NCBI GenBank assembly: GCA_965200045.1
Contig: OZ241330.1
Span: forward strand, 1,116,001-1,180,000
Length of the DNA: 64,000 bases
Direction: 5' to 3'
Source: Bin25 sp026709415
GTDB taxonomy: Bacteria > Bacteroidota > Bacteroidia > Flavobacteriales > Flavobacteriaceae
The translations under genes and the position numbers were made by a program. The notes below the pieces were generated by a model. It made no database searches. It was not told the DNA's origin and saw nothing but the letters and a program-made list of their open reading frames with translations. Each line of letters starts with the position of its first letter. Within the stretch, counting starts at the first letter, position 1. This document shows positions 17,427-26,033 of this stretch, one piece after another.

Positions 17427-18383
17427 TTATTTTCGTTTTATTAAGTCAATAGATTTGTTAACAATATTTTCTGAAGAGAGACCATATTTCTTCATCAGTT
17501 CTGCAGGATTTCCAGATTCGCCAAAAGTATCTTGGGTAGCGATATAATCTTGAATAACAGGGTGTTTTTTTGAGAGTATTCGAGCCACCGTTTCACCCAA
17601 ACCACCGTGATAATTATGCTCTTCAGCCGTAATGATACACTTTGTTTTTTGAACGGAATCTAAAATCATTTGTTCATCGATCGGTTTGATGGTGTGGATA
17701 TTGATGATTTCAGCAGAAATTCCTTTTGTATTCAAAATTTCCCTTGCCAATAAGGCTTCCCACACCAAATGTCCAGTGGCCAAGATGGTAATATCTTTTC
17801 CGGATTCAAGCAAAATACCTTTTCCAATTTCAAATCCTAAATCGGGGGTGGTGAAATTAGGCACTTTAGGTCTACCAAATCGAAGGTAGACTGGTCCTTG
17901 ATGTTCAGCGATGGCCATCGTAGCGGTCTTGGTTTGATTAAAATCACAGGGGTTAATCACCGTCATGCCGGGTAACATTTTCATTAATCCAATATCTTCT
18001 AATATTTGGTGAGTCGCACCATCCTCTCCCAAAGTGATGCCGGCGTGCGATGCACAGATTTTCACGTTTTTTCCTGAATACGCGATGGATTGCCTGATTT
18101 GATCATAAACGCGACCTGTTGAAAAATTAGCAAATGTTCCAGTGAATGGAATCCATCCCCCAATAGTTAATCCAGCGGCAATGCCCATCATATTGGCTTC
18201 GGCAATGCCTACTTGAAAAAATCGATTTGGAAATTCTGTTTTAAAATGAGACATTTTAAGCGAACCTGTCAAATCAGCGCATAGAGCCACAACCCTGGGA
18301 TTGGTCTGACCTAATTGAGATAGTCCTTCGCCGAATCCACTACGGGTATCTACATTTCCAGTGTTTTGATAAGAAGGTTGCAT
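17427..18383 (-). CDS. Transketolase, C-terminal subunit
   Basis: 318 residues covering the pyrimidine-binding and C-terminal domains of transketolase: RSGFGEGLSQLGQTNPRVVALCADL, AEANMMGIAAGL (the catalytic Glu), SHAGITLGEDGATHQ, and a C-terminal domain with TAEEHNYHGGLGETVARIL. It works with the N-terminal subunit encoded 1 bp upstream to make one thiamine-diphosphate enzyme of the non-oxidative pentose phosphate pathway. Split transketolases are common in Bacteroidota and archaea. Confidence 0.93.
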   Translation of the reverse strand: MQPSYQNTGNVDTRSGFGEGLSQLGQTNPRVVALCADLTGSLKMSHFKTEFPNRFFQVGIAEANMMGIAAGLTIGGWIPFTGTFANFSTGRVYDQIRQSIAYSGKNVKICASHAGITLGEDGATHQILEDIGLMKMLPGMTVINPCDFNQTKTATMAIAEHQGPVYLRFGRPKVPNFTTPDLGFEIGKGILLESGKDITILATGHLVWEALLAREILNTKGISAEIINIHTIKPIDEQMILDSVQKTKCIITAEEHNYHGGLGETVARILSKKHPVIQDYIATQDTFGESGNPAELMKKYGLSSENIVNKSIDLIKRK

Positions 18384-18384
18384 T

Positions 18385-19233
18385 TTAGTAATCGCCTAAT
18401 GAAGTGGGGGAATTTTGATCTAAAGCCAATTGAAGTTGTTGGTCATTGGGAGCAATACCATGCCATTGATGGGAATACATCATAAAATCAACACCATGGC
18501 CCATTTCAGTTTTCATAATAATCACAATGGGTTTAGAATTGTTTGAGTGTTTTACCGCTTTTGTAAGCCCTTCTTTGACGGCGTGCAAATCATTTCCTTG
18601 ATGATTGATAAGCACTCGCCATCCAAAAGATTTGAATTTTTCTTCCAAATTCCCCAGTGGTAATACATCTTGGGTAGCCCCATCTATCTGTTGTCCATTA
18701 TAATCAATCGTTACAATTAGATTATCTACATGATTACCAGCTGCAAACATAATGGCTTCCCAATTTTGTCCTTCTTGTAATTCACCATCTCCTAAAAGAG
18801 CATAGACTAAAGCAGGATCTTGGTTTAATGTTTTTGAAAGTGCAGCCCCAACAGCGACTGAGAGACCTTGTCCAAGTGAGCCACTGGCAACGCGAACACC
18901 AGGTAACCCTTCATGGGTCGTCGGATGTCCTTGGAGTCGGGAATTAATTTTTCTAAAAGTCGCTAGTTCTTTAATTGGAAAAAACCCACTTCGAGCCAAA
19001 ACACTGTAAAATACAGGCGAAATATGACCATTCGAGAGAAAAAACACATCTTGACCAATACCATCCATTTCAAATGGTAATTGATAATTCATATGATTTT
19101 GAAAAAGGGTAACAAAGAATTCAGTACAACCCAGCGAACCTCCAGGATGTCCTGATTTTGCCCCATGCACCATTCGAACGATATCTCTCCTAGTTTGAAT
19201 TACGTTTTCATCTAGGCGGTGAGGTTTTGACAT
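18385..19233 (-). CDS. Transketolase, N-terminal subunit
   Basis: 282 residues from the ATG at 19233 (a TTG two codons earlier is less likely). Carries the thiamine-diphosphate binding domain: SGHPGGSLGCTEFF, SLGQGLSVAVGAAL, and GDGELQEGQNWEA, the GDG...N motif that holds Mg and the cofactor diphosphate. Partner of the C-terminal subunit immediately downstream; together they equal a full transketolase. First gene of an operon that also includes the barrel protein at 16826. Confidence 0.93.
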   Translation of the reverse strand: MSKPHRLDENVIQTRRDIVRMVHGAKSGHPGGSLGCTEFFVTLFQNHMNYQLPFEMDGIGQDVFFLSNGHISPVFYSVLARSGFFPIKELATFRKINSRLQGHPTTHEGLPGVRVASGSLGQGLSVAVGAALSKTLNQDPALVYALLGDGELQEGQNWEAIMFAAGNHVDNLIVTIDYNGQQIDGATQDVLPLGNLEEKFKSFGWRVLINHQGNDLHAVKEGLTKAVKHSNNSKPIVIIMKTEMGHGVDFMMYSHQWHGIAPNDQQLQLALDQNSPTSLGDY

Positions 19234-19587
19234 CTGCAAATTTTGTGCTAAAAATAAAGAATTTAGAGTCCCAATAAATACTAAAATTCAAAGAGAAATA
19301 AAAAAGTTTCAAAAAACCCAAAAGCGATTTTTCCATCGACATAAAGAGATTAGACATCATCAATTAAAGTTTGATCATTAAATTGATTTATAAGTTGTTT
19401 TAGAAATAATCGTGGAAATTGATAGTTAAAACATGTTTTGAGTCTGATTAAACGACGGAGAAGAGAATGTTTTTTAAAATGTAGAATCCAGATTTAATTT
19501 TTTCAACATTTTTACAAATGCTTAATATTCAAAAAAAGTTTATCCTTCTAAATCAAAATTAAATGATTTAAATAATGGATTAAATCG
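19234..19587. other. AT-rich divergent intergenic region
   Basis: About 350 bp between the divergent transketolase and tgt genes. It must hold both promoters, but no perfect TAnnTTTG box, hairpin or repeat was recognised. No coding potential seen. Confidence 0.5.
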
Positions 19588-20751
19588 ATGAGAGAAAAAT
19601 CTAATACTATTAAACAAGAAAAACACACGAACTCAATCATATATGATGATAATTCATCAGCTCGCGCTTGTAGCATATTGACCCAACATGGAGCAATTGA
19701 TACACCAGTTTTTATGCCAGTTGGAACTTTGGGGACGGTGAAAGGCCTCTCCCAAGAACAATTAAGTCATCCCGTAGGAGCCCAAATAATGCTCGGTAAT
19801 ACGTACCACTTATACCTCAGACCTGGCAAAGAAATTTTAAAGCATGCCGGGGGAATTCATCAATTTATTTCATGGTCAAAACCCATTTTAACCGATTCGG
19901 GAGGATATCAAGTCTATTCCTTAGCTGATAGAAGAAAAATCGATGAACATGGAGTCCAATTCAAATCTCATATCGATGGATCAACCCATGTTTTTACGCC
20001 TGAAAATGCAGTTTGTATTCAACGAAAGATTGGAGCGGATATCATGATGGCTTTTGATGAATGCACTCCCTACCCCGTGTCACATAAAGAAGCGCAGCTA
20101 TCGATGGATAGAACACACCGTTGGTTGGATAGAGGATTAAAAAAATTCAAAGAATCCACTCCGTGTTATGGTTATCCGCAGGTTTTTGTGCCTATTGTAC
20201 AAGGAAGTGTTTATTCAGACCTTCGAAAATCATCGGCTGAATTCATCAGTCAAAAAAATGCCCCCATCAACGCTATTGGCGGATTATCAGTTGGGGAGCC
20301 CATCGATTTGATGTACCAAATGACTCAAGAAGTATGTGATATTCTCCCCAAAAACAAACCACGTTATTTGATGGGTGTTGGGACGCCTTTAAATATTCTT
20401 GAGTGTATTTCTTTAGGGATTGATATGTTTGATTGTGTGATGCCGACTCGTAATGGTCGCAATGGCATGCTGTTCACAATCGATGGTGTTATCAACATTA
20501 AAAACCAAAAGTGGAAATCAGATTTTTCTCAAATTGACACCAATGCGTATAGTACAGTTGGTTCTCAATATACTAAAGCCTACTTGAGACACTTGTTTTC
20601 AGTGAATGAACTATTGGGAAAGCAAATCGCAAGTATCCACAATCTAAGCTTTTATATCTGGCTCACTAATCAGGCAAGGAAAAAGATAATTGATGGTAGT
20701 TTTGTGGCTTGGAAAAACCGAATCTCCAAAAACTTGGATAAAAGACTTTGA
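19588..20751 (+). CDS. tgt: Queuine tRNA-guanine transglycosylase
   Basis: 387 residues. Exchanges G34 for the queuosine precursor in tRNAs with GUN anticodons. The core is clear: FMPVGTLGTVKGL, GNTYHLYLRPG, ILTDSGGYQVYSL with the catalytic Asp region, VQGSVYSDLR, GGLSVGEP and MPTRNGRNG. Oddly, the C-terminal zinc site is altered. The segment SDFSQIDTNAYSTVG, just before YTKAYLRHL, aligns with the CxCxxC stretch of the E. coli enzyme but has Ala, Ser and Gly at the three Cys positions; the fourth ligand His (SIHNL) remains. From memory, other Bacteroidota enzymes look similar. The stop is 1 bp before the start of the LptF/G permease gene. Confidence 0.95.
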   Translation: MREKSNTIKQEKHTNSIIYDDNSSARACSILTQHGAIDTPVFMPVGTLGTVKGLSQEQLSHPVGAQIMLGNTYHLYLRPGKEILKHAGGIHQFISWSKPILTDSGGYQVYSLADRRKIDEHGVQFKSHIDGSTHVFTPENAVCIQRKIGADIMMAFDECTPYPVSHKEAQLSMDRTHRWLDRGLKKFKESTPCYGYPQVFVPIVQGSVYSDLRKSSAEFISQKNAPINAIGGLSVGEPIDLMYQMTQEVCDILPKNKPRYLMGVGTPLNILECISLGIDMFDCVMPTRNGRNGMLFTIDGVINIKNQKWKSDFSQIDTNAYSTVGSQYTKAYLRHLFSVNELLGKQIASIHNLSFYIWLTNQARKKIIDGSFVAWKNRISKNLDKRL

Positions 20752-20752
20752 A

Positions 20753-21829
20753 TTGAAAATTCTTGACAAGTATATTCTCAAAAAGTATATCGGCACTTTT
20801 TTTGTATTGATTCTTTTATTTATTCCCATTGGAATCATGGTGGATTTGTCTGAAAAAATTGACAAATTCAAGGCTAATAATGTCCCACTCGATGAAACCC
20901 TATTGTATTACATCGATTTTACTTGGTATTTTGCCAATCTTCTCTACCCGATTTTTTTGTTTTTAGCCATTATTTGGTTCACTTCTAAAATGGCCAATCA
21001 TACCGAAGTCATTGCCATATTGAGTTCGGGAATTTCGTTTCGACGATTTCTCAGACCATTTCTTATCGGTGCCAGCCTTATCTGTTTATTAGCTATGGTC
21101 GTTTCGCTATACATTGCCCCTGCGGCTAGCAAAGGCTATAATGAATTTCGATATAAATATTTAAGTCGAAATGTGGAAAGATTCACAGAAGATGTCTTTC
21201 AACAGATTAATGATCAAGAATATGTCTATGTGAGCAATTATGATCCTATTCGTGAAAGTGCAGATAATTTTGTGTTGACCCATTTTCAAGGAAACGAATT
21301 GAAATTTAAAATAAAAGCGTCTAGTATCCGTTGGCAAAATGAAGATAGTTTATTTCGATTAACCAGATATAACAAAAGAAAATTCACTCAACGTGGAGAA
21401 GTTTATACTCAAGAAACATTAAAAGATACCATATTTGATTTTTCTATTGAAGATTTAGCCCCAGTCAATTATGTTGCCGAAACATTATCGCTAGGACAAC
21501 TGATAGGATTTATTAAACTCGAAAGGGAGCGTGGTTCCCCCTTAATTAATCGACATGTGTTGAATTTTCATAAACGATGGAGCATTCCATTATCGGTTTT
21601 TGTCTTGACATTTATTGCCGTGGCTGTAGCCTCTAAAAAACGAAGGGGTGGCACGGGATTTAATTTAGCATTAGGAGTGACTTTAGGATTTTTATTTGTC
21701 TTTTTTGACAAAGTCCTAGGCGTCTTAGTGGCTAAATCGACATTTTCACCAATCATTGCGGCATGGTTTCCTCTATTTTTATTTGCTACCATCGGATTGT
21801 ATCTCATGAGAAAAACCACATCACAATAG
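20753..21829 (+). CDS. LptF/LptG-family LPS export permease
   Basis: 358 residues from a TTG at 20753, chosen because it gives the family start MKILDKYILKKYIGTFF right after the tgt stop; the open frame extends upstream into tgt. It has an N-terminal membrane pair, a periplasmic domain of about 170 residues and three C-terminal membrane segments (VFVLTFIAVAVAS, LALGVTLGFLFVFFDKVLG, AAWFPLFLFATIGLYLM). It is one of the two permease subunits of the Lpt ABC system moving LPS to the outer membrane. The tgt-permease pair appears to be an operon. Confidence 0.9.
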   Translation: MKILDKYILKKYIGTFFVLILLFIPIGIMVDLSEKIDKFKANNVPLDETLLYYIDFTWYFANLLYPIFLFLAIIWFTSKMANHTEVIAILSSGISFRRFLRPFLIGASLICLLAMVVSLYIAPAASKGYNEFRYKYLSRNVERFTEDVFQQINDQEYVYVSNYDPIRESADNFVLTHFQGNELKFKIKASSIRWQNEDSLFRLTRYNKRKFTQRGEVYTQETLKDTIFDFSIEDLAPVNYVAETLSLGQLIGFIKLERERGSPLINRHVLNFHKRWSIPLSVFVLTFIAVAVASKKRRGGTGFNLALGVTLGFLFVFFDKVLGVLVAKSTFSPIIAAWFPLFLFATIGLYLMRKTTSQ

Positions 21830-22069
21830 AATGTTGCTGATATGAATCAAATAGAGAAGCGTATCGAGCGATGGAATCACTAAAGACTCTTTGGTGATCC
21901 ATAGAGTTCCCTTGTAGGGGTACTTGAACCGAAATAGCCCAGAGAAAAGTGTTTAGCGACAATTATAGATAGAGAGGTCCTGTTTGGATAATAGAGATTG
22001 TGAAGCGAAAGCAAAGTTTTCAGCGAAAAACGGCCGAAATTATCACTGATGAAGAAGTGTTTAGTTATT
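21830..22069. other. Non-coding stretch beside broken toxin-antitoxin genes
   Basis: 240 bp between the permease gene and the HepT remnant. Several in-frame stops in all frames; one minus-strand frame is open but its sequence has no recognisable features. Nothing supported. Confidence 0.4.
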
Positions 22070-22504
22070 TCAAAGAAAAGGCAAAAAACAATGAGATGAG
22101 CACCTACTTTGATGTCCAGACAGATCAATTTGTTGTTCTTTTTTCAGTTCGTCTTCTAAATGATCTTGAATAGCATCCAAATATTTTTCAAAACTTGGAA
22201 CATTAACAGTTGCTGTATTCCAATTTTTTTTCAAATTTATGTGGTGGTATTCATGAACTAAGAAACGCCTCATTCCTTCAATCCGAACCCAGGGAATATT
22301 TGGTAAACCATTCTTGGTCTGATCTTACGTTTTATAGACATATTCTCCAACAAGCTCGATACTCTTAATCAAACCATCTTGTACTAGAAAATCAGATGTC
22401 ACTAAATTCTCATAATCTCCAATCGCTAAAACAGCTTGAGCTACTTTTTTAATAGCCTTCTTTGAACGGTTAACCTTTAATAGGTCCCCATGGATACGGG
22501 TCAT
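22070..22504 (-). pseudogene. HepT-like HEPN toxin (DUF86), broken by a stop codon
   Basis: One frame from an ATG at 22504 reads through a single in-frame TAA at 22327-22325 to a stop at 22070. Before the stop: VTSDFLVQDGLIKSIELVGE, the DUF86 helix. After it: LPNIPWVRIEGMRRFLVHEY, which holds the RX4HXY RNase motif of HepT toxins. The TAA could derive from CAA by one transition. HepT is a HEPN RNase neutralised when MntA adenylylates the Tyr of this motif. The MntA gene directly upstream is also broken. Confidence 0.8.
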
Positions 22505-22783
22505 TCAAAATGATTTTCATATCTCTCATAATAGCATCTTTCATGCTTGGATCAAAACAGTCAAAATCAACTAAATCGACATTTTTTCCAATGTTTTTTT
22601 TAACATAGTAAATAAATCAAAATGATCTGCCGCACCAAAAGGAGCATCGAAAGTATAGGCAATGTCTATATCGCTATCTTTTCTATTTTCTCCACGTGCT
22701 ACAGAACCGAACACCCCCACTCTTTTAGGTTTATAAGGTTTCATAGCTTCTAAAATCTGTTTTTGTTCCTCTTTACTAATCAT
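22470..22783 (-). pseudogene. MntA-like nucleotidyltransferase antitoxin, frameshifted
   Basis: Starts at an ATG at 22783 (MISKEEQKQILEAM). It carries the exact GSX10DXD signature of minimal nucleotidyltransferases: GSVARGENRKDSDID. The frame ends early at 22571. A shift within the run of six A near 22582-22587 restores a normal C-terminus (EKNVDLVDFDCFDPSMKDAI and so on) that ends at 22470, overlapping the HepT start by 35 bp. MntA is the antitoxin of HepT. The homopolymer location means a sequencing error is also possible. Confidence 0.8.
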
Positions 22784-23008
22784 CAATTGATATCTTATGC
22801 AAGAGATTTAAAAACCACCATTCTACTCATTTTAAATGATAAAGATATTGATGGCGTAAAGCATTGAAATAAAATTTACTTTCGAACCTATAATCCCTTA
22901 ATGATTTTCAAACAAATTCTCTTGTTTAAGATTGAATAAAAAATTTTTGAAGTGATATCGGTGGATGATTGTTTTACTTTTACATTCCAGAACACCAATG
23001 AAATCTAG

Positions 23009-23968
23009 ATGGAATATTTAGAATTTGAAAAACCCATAATGGCACTAAATGATCAACTCCAAAAGTGTATTGAACTTGGCAAAGAAAATGGAGTGGATGT
23101 TTCGGATACAGCCAAACAACTTGAAAAAAAAATAGAGACTACGAAAAAAGAAATCTATAAAAAATTAACGCCGTGGCAAAAAGTTCAATTGTCTAGACAC
23201 CCCAATCGACCTTATACTCTGGATTATATCAAATCCTTTTGCGGAGATACCTTTTTAGAAATCCATGGCGATCGAAATATCGCTGACGATAAGGCTATGG
23301 TGGGCGGATTAGGAAAAATTGGCGGTCAGAGCTTCATGATCATCGGTACCCAAAAAGGCTATAATACTCAAACCAGACAATATCGAAATTTCGGGATGGC
23401 CAATCCTCAAGGTTATCGAAAGGCCTTGCGATTGATGAAATCTGCTGAAAAATTTCAGATTCCAATTCTAACATTAATCGATACGCCGGGAGCTTTCCCA
23501 GGTATTGAAGCCGAAGAAAGAGGCCAGGGAGAAGCCATCGCCCGTAATATTTATGAAATGATGAATTTAAGAGTGCCTATCATCGTGACTATCATTGGAG
23601 AAGGAGCTTCGGGTGGGGCACTAGGAATTGGTGTTGGAGATCGAATTTTAATGCTTGAAAATACTTGGTATTCTGTCATTTCACCAGAATCCTGTTCTTC
23701 AATATTATGGCGTAGTTGGGATCACAAAGAAGAAATGGCCCAACAATTAAAATTGACAGCTCAAGACATGAAAACAGCACAAATCATTGATCTCATTGTT
23801 GAAGAACCTTTGGGGGGGGCACATTATGATCGAAAAAAAATGTTTAGCATTCTAGAAAAACAAGTGTTGGCTTGTTTTAATCAAATAAAAATGATTCCTA
23901 TAGTTGAGCTTCTGAAGCAACGGAGAAAAAAGTATACGACTATCGGGAATTTTACAATCCAATCATGA
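23009..23968 (+). CDS. accA: Acetyl-CoA carboxylase carboxyltransferase subunit alpha
   Basis: 319 residues, full family length. With AccD it transfers the carboxyl group from biotin to acetyl-CoA, making malonyl-CoA for fatty acid synthesis. Hallmarks: WQKVQLSRHPNRPYTLDYI, FLEIHGDRNIADDKAMVGGLG, GFRKA-type region NPQGYRKALRLM, PGAFPGIEAEERGQGEAIARN and IGEGASGGALGIGVGD. It has no operon partner on its strand before dnaB, 107 bp away. An imperfect -7-like box (TACTTTTA) lies at 22975-22982. Confidence 0.96.
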   Translation: MEYLEFEKPIMALNDQLQKCIELGKENGVDVSDTAKQLEKKIETTKKEIYKKLTPWQKVQLSRHPNRPYTLDYIKSFCGDTFLEIHGDRNIADDKAMVGGLGKIGGQSFMIIGTQKGYNTQTRQYRNFGMANPQGYRKALRLMKSAEKFQIPILTLIDTPGAFPGIEAEERGQGEAIARNIYEMMNLRVPIIVTIIGEGASGGALGIGVGDRILMLENTWYSVISPESCSSILWRSWDHKEEMAQQLKLTAQDMKTAQIIDLIVEEPLGGAHYDRKKMFSILEKQVLACFNQIKMIPIVELLKQRRKKYTTIGNFTIQS

Positions 23969-24038
23969 AGTGCTATAAATCAAGTCATCTGATGGGTGAA
24001 ATACTGTCAAATTTTTGTAAATAACTTTTAAAATCGCA

Positions 24039-24071
24039 TTGAAATTTTGATGAATCGTCTCTTTACTTTTG
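24039..24071 (+). promoter_or_regulatory. dnaB promoter
   Basis: TACTTTTG at 24064-24071 fits TAnnTTTG, with TTG at 24039-24041 and a 22-nt spacer. The dnaB ATG begins 4 nt after the box, so the transcript is predicted to be leaderless or nearly so. Confidence 0.55.
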
Positions 24072-24075
24072 GGGC

Positions 24076-25650
24076 ATGAGTTTGACAGAAAATAATCCTC
24101 GACAGCAAAAAAAAGCGAATGTCATACCACTAGCAAAAGGCAATTTACCACCCCAAGCCATCGAAATTGAAGAAGCTGTCATTAGTGGGATTTTAATCGA
24201 TAGAACGGCTTTCGAAAGAGTCAATGAAATCATTGAGTCGGAAATGTTCTATAAAGAACAACATAAGTTGATTTTTGAAGCAGCTACGACGCTTTATCAA
24301 TCAAGAGATAGTGTTATTGACTTAAAAACAATCACAGAACAACTCATAGCAGATAATATGATTGATCGCGTCGGGGGGGGGACGTTTTTGATTAAAATGA
24401 GTCAATCCATTGCTTCATCGGCTCACATTGAATATCACGCTAGAATTGTTCAAGAAAAGTTCATTTTAAGATCTCTTATTCAAGTCTCATCCAAAATAAT
24501 TGAAAAATCATACGACGAAACACATGATGTTTTTGAAACCATCCAATTTGCTGAAACTCAAATCTATAATGCTACAAAGAATAAAATAAAAACCCAGCCG
24601 GTTCCAGCTAAACAGTTGATTGAAAGATTGACAGATCAAATTGAAAGAATCAAAAAACAAGGCGGATCAATCGGAATCGAATCTGGATTTCACGAATTTG
24701 ACAGTCTCACTAGTGGATTTCAAAAAAGTGACTTGATTGTGCTAGCGGCAAGACCTGGTATGGGAAAAACAGCGCTCATGTTGTCTATGGCCAGAAACAT
24801 GGCCATTGAAAAGGAGTATACAGTAGCCATATTTTCATTAGAGATGTCGGCCATGCAGTTGATTACTCGGATGGTATCCGCTCAAACCAAGATTCCATTT
24901 ACAAAAATCCGAGATGCGGCTCTCGATGCAGATGGTTTTGGTCAGGTTCTCGAAACAATTGATACATTGGGAAAGGCTCCGATTTATATTGATGAAACCC
25001 CTCAGTTATCGATATATGAACTACGTTCTAAGGCTAGACGTTTAAAAACAGCTCATAATATTGATATCATTTTGGTTGATTATTTACAATTAATGACGGT
25101 AACGAATCGGGGGTATAATCAAAATAGAGAACAAACGATTTCTCAAATTTCTAGTTCCATTAAAGCCTTAGCAAAAGAATTAGATATTCCGATTATTGCC
25201 CTTTCACAATTGAATCGAGCGGTTGAAAAGAGAGATAAATCCCGACCACAATTATCCGATTTGAGAGAGTCCGGAGCCATTGAGCAAGATGCCGATATTG
25301 TCGCCTTTTTATACCGTCCGGAGTATTATAAATTCGAAACTTGGGAGGATGGTAATTCCACGGCTAACCAAGCTGAAGTGATTATTTCTAAACATCGAAA
25401 TGGAGCTATTGGAAGTTTTCGATTAGGATTTAATGGGAAAATAAGCAACTTTTCTAATGACTTTTCATTAGCAGGCTACAAACCCATGCCTACTCAAAAA
25501 ATTCCTTCAAAAATGAATGATAATAAAACAAATCAGGGGTTTCAAAATTCCATTTCTTTCCAAAATGATAATCCTAATGAGAAGAATACCTCTTCCCAAT
25601 GGAATCAAAAAAAATCTGAAAACGGCAATGAGAGTGAAGAACCATTTTAG
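24076..25650 (+). CDS. dnaB: Replicative DNA helicase
   Basis: 524 residues. The N-terminal helical domain (PPQAIEIEEAVISGILID) is followed by a linker and the RecA-type motor from about residue 190. Walker A is AARPGMGKTAL near 231; Walker B is IDIILVDYLQLM near 335. The later DB motifs (ISSSIKALAKELDIPIIALSQLNR, SDLRESGAIEQDADIVAFLYR) are intact. The Gln/Asn-rich C-terminal tail of about 60 residues is typical low-complexity extension. It unwinds DNA at the replication fork. No intein is present. Confidence 0.97.
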   Translation: MSLTENNPRQQKKANVIPLAKGNLPPQAIEIEEAVISGILIDRTAFERVNEIIESEMFYKEQHKLIFEAATTLYQSRDSVIDLKTITEQLIADNMIDRVGGGTFLIKMSQSIASSAHIEYHARIVQEKFILRSLIQVSSKIIEKSYDETHDVFETIQFAETQIYNATKNKIKTQPVPAKQLIERLTDQIERIKKQGGSIGIESGFHEFDSLTSGFQKSDLIVLAARPGMGKTALMLSMARNMAIEKEYTVAIFSLEMSAMQLITRMVSAQTKIPFTKIRDAALDADGFGQVLETIDTLGKAPIYIDETPQLSIYELRSKARRLKTAHNIDIILVDYLQLMTVTNRGYNQNREQTISQISSSIKALAKELDIPIIALSQLNRAVEKRDKSRPQLSDLRESGAIEQDADIVAFLYRPEYYKFETWEDGNSTANQAEVIISKHRNGAIGSFRLGFNGKISNFSNDFSLAGYKPMPTQKIPSKMNDNKTNQGFQNSISFQNDNPNEKNTSSQWNQKKSENGNESEEPF

Positions 25651-25739
25651 TTAAAAAAGCGTGGCTTAAACCATTGTATTGATGTAACATATGGAATAAT
25701 TTTCAGTCTAAGGATCTAGACCAATATAATATCAATCTT

Positions 25740-25988
25740 ATGTATAAAACTCTAATGATCTTAGGAACTGTATTATTGACAAGTTCTTGTGTTGCTGTCA
25801 AATTTCCTTCTGAAATCAAAGTTAGTGTGGATATGCCAGAAAATATGACAGAAGAAAACATGGCCAAATTAATCGACAAAATTCCGAGTAAAATTTCGAA
25901 AAAAGACGTGAAAGTTTATGTTGCCGTCCCTAAAAAGACAAATCCTCAAGTCAAAGAAAATGTCATTGTTAGGCCACGTATTCAATGA
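25740..25988 (+). CDS. Small lipoprotein of unknown function
   Basis: 82 residues. MYKTLMILGTVLLTSSCVAV is a lipoprotein signal with Cys17 in the lipobox. The mature part (SEIKVSVDMPENMTEENMAKLIDKIP and a basic Val/Lys-rich tail) matches no family I recognise. It lies 89 bp after dnaB and converges with the RimK-like gene; it may be an independent transcript. Codon use looks like that of its neighbours. Confidence 0.6.
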   Translation: MYKTLMILGTVLLTSSCVAVKFPSEIKVSVDMPENMTEENMAKLIDKIPSKISKKDVKVYVAVPKKTNPQVKENVIVRPRIQ

Positions 25989-26033
25989 CGCAATTTCGAT
26001 TGGGTTTTAAAAGAAATAATTTACGTGTTGAAG

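Noticed and set aside
21880..22128. 82-residue minus-strand open frame downstream of HepT
   Set aside because: Overlaps the HepT remnant in another frame and has no signs of a real protein.
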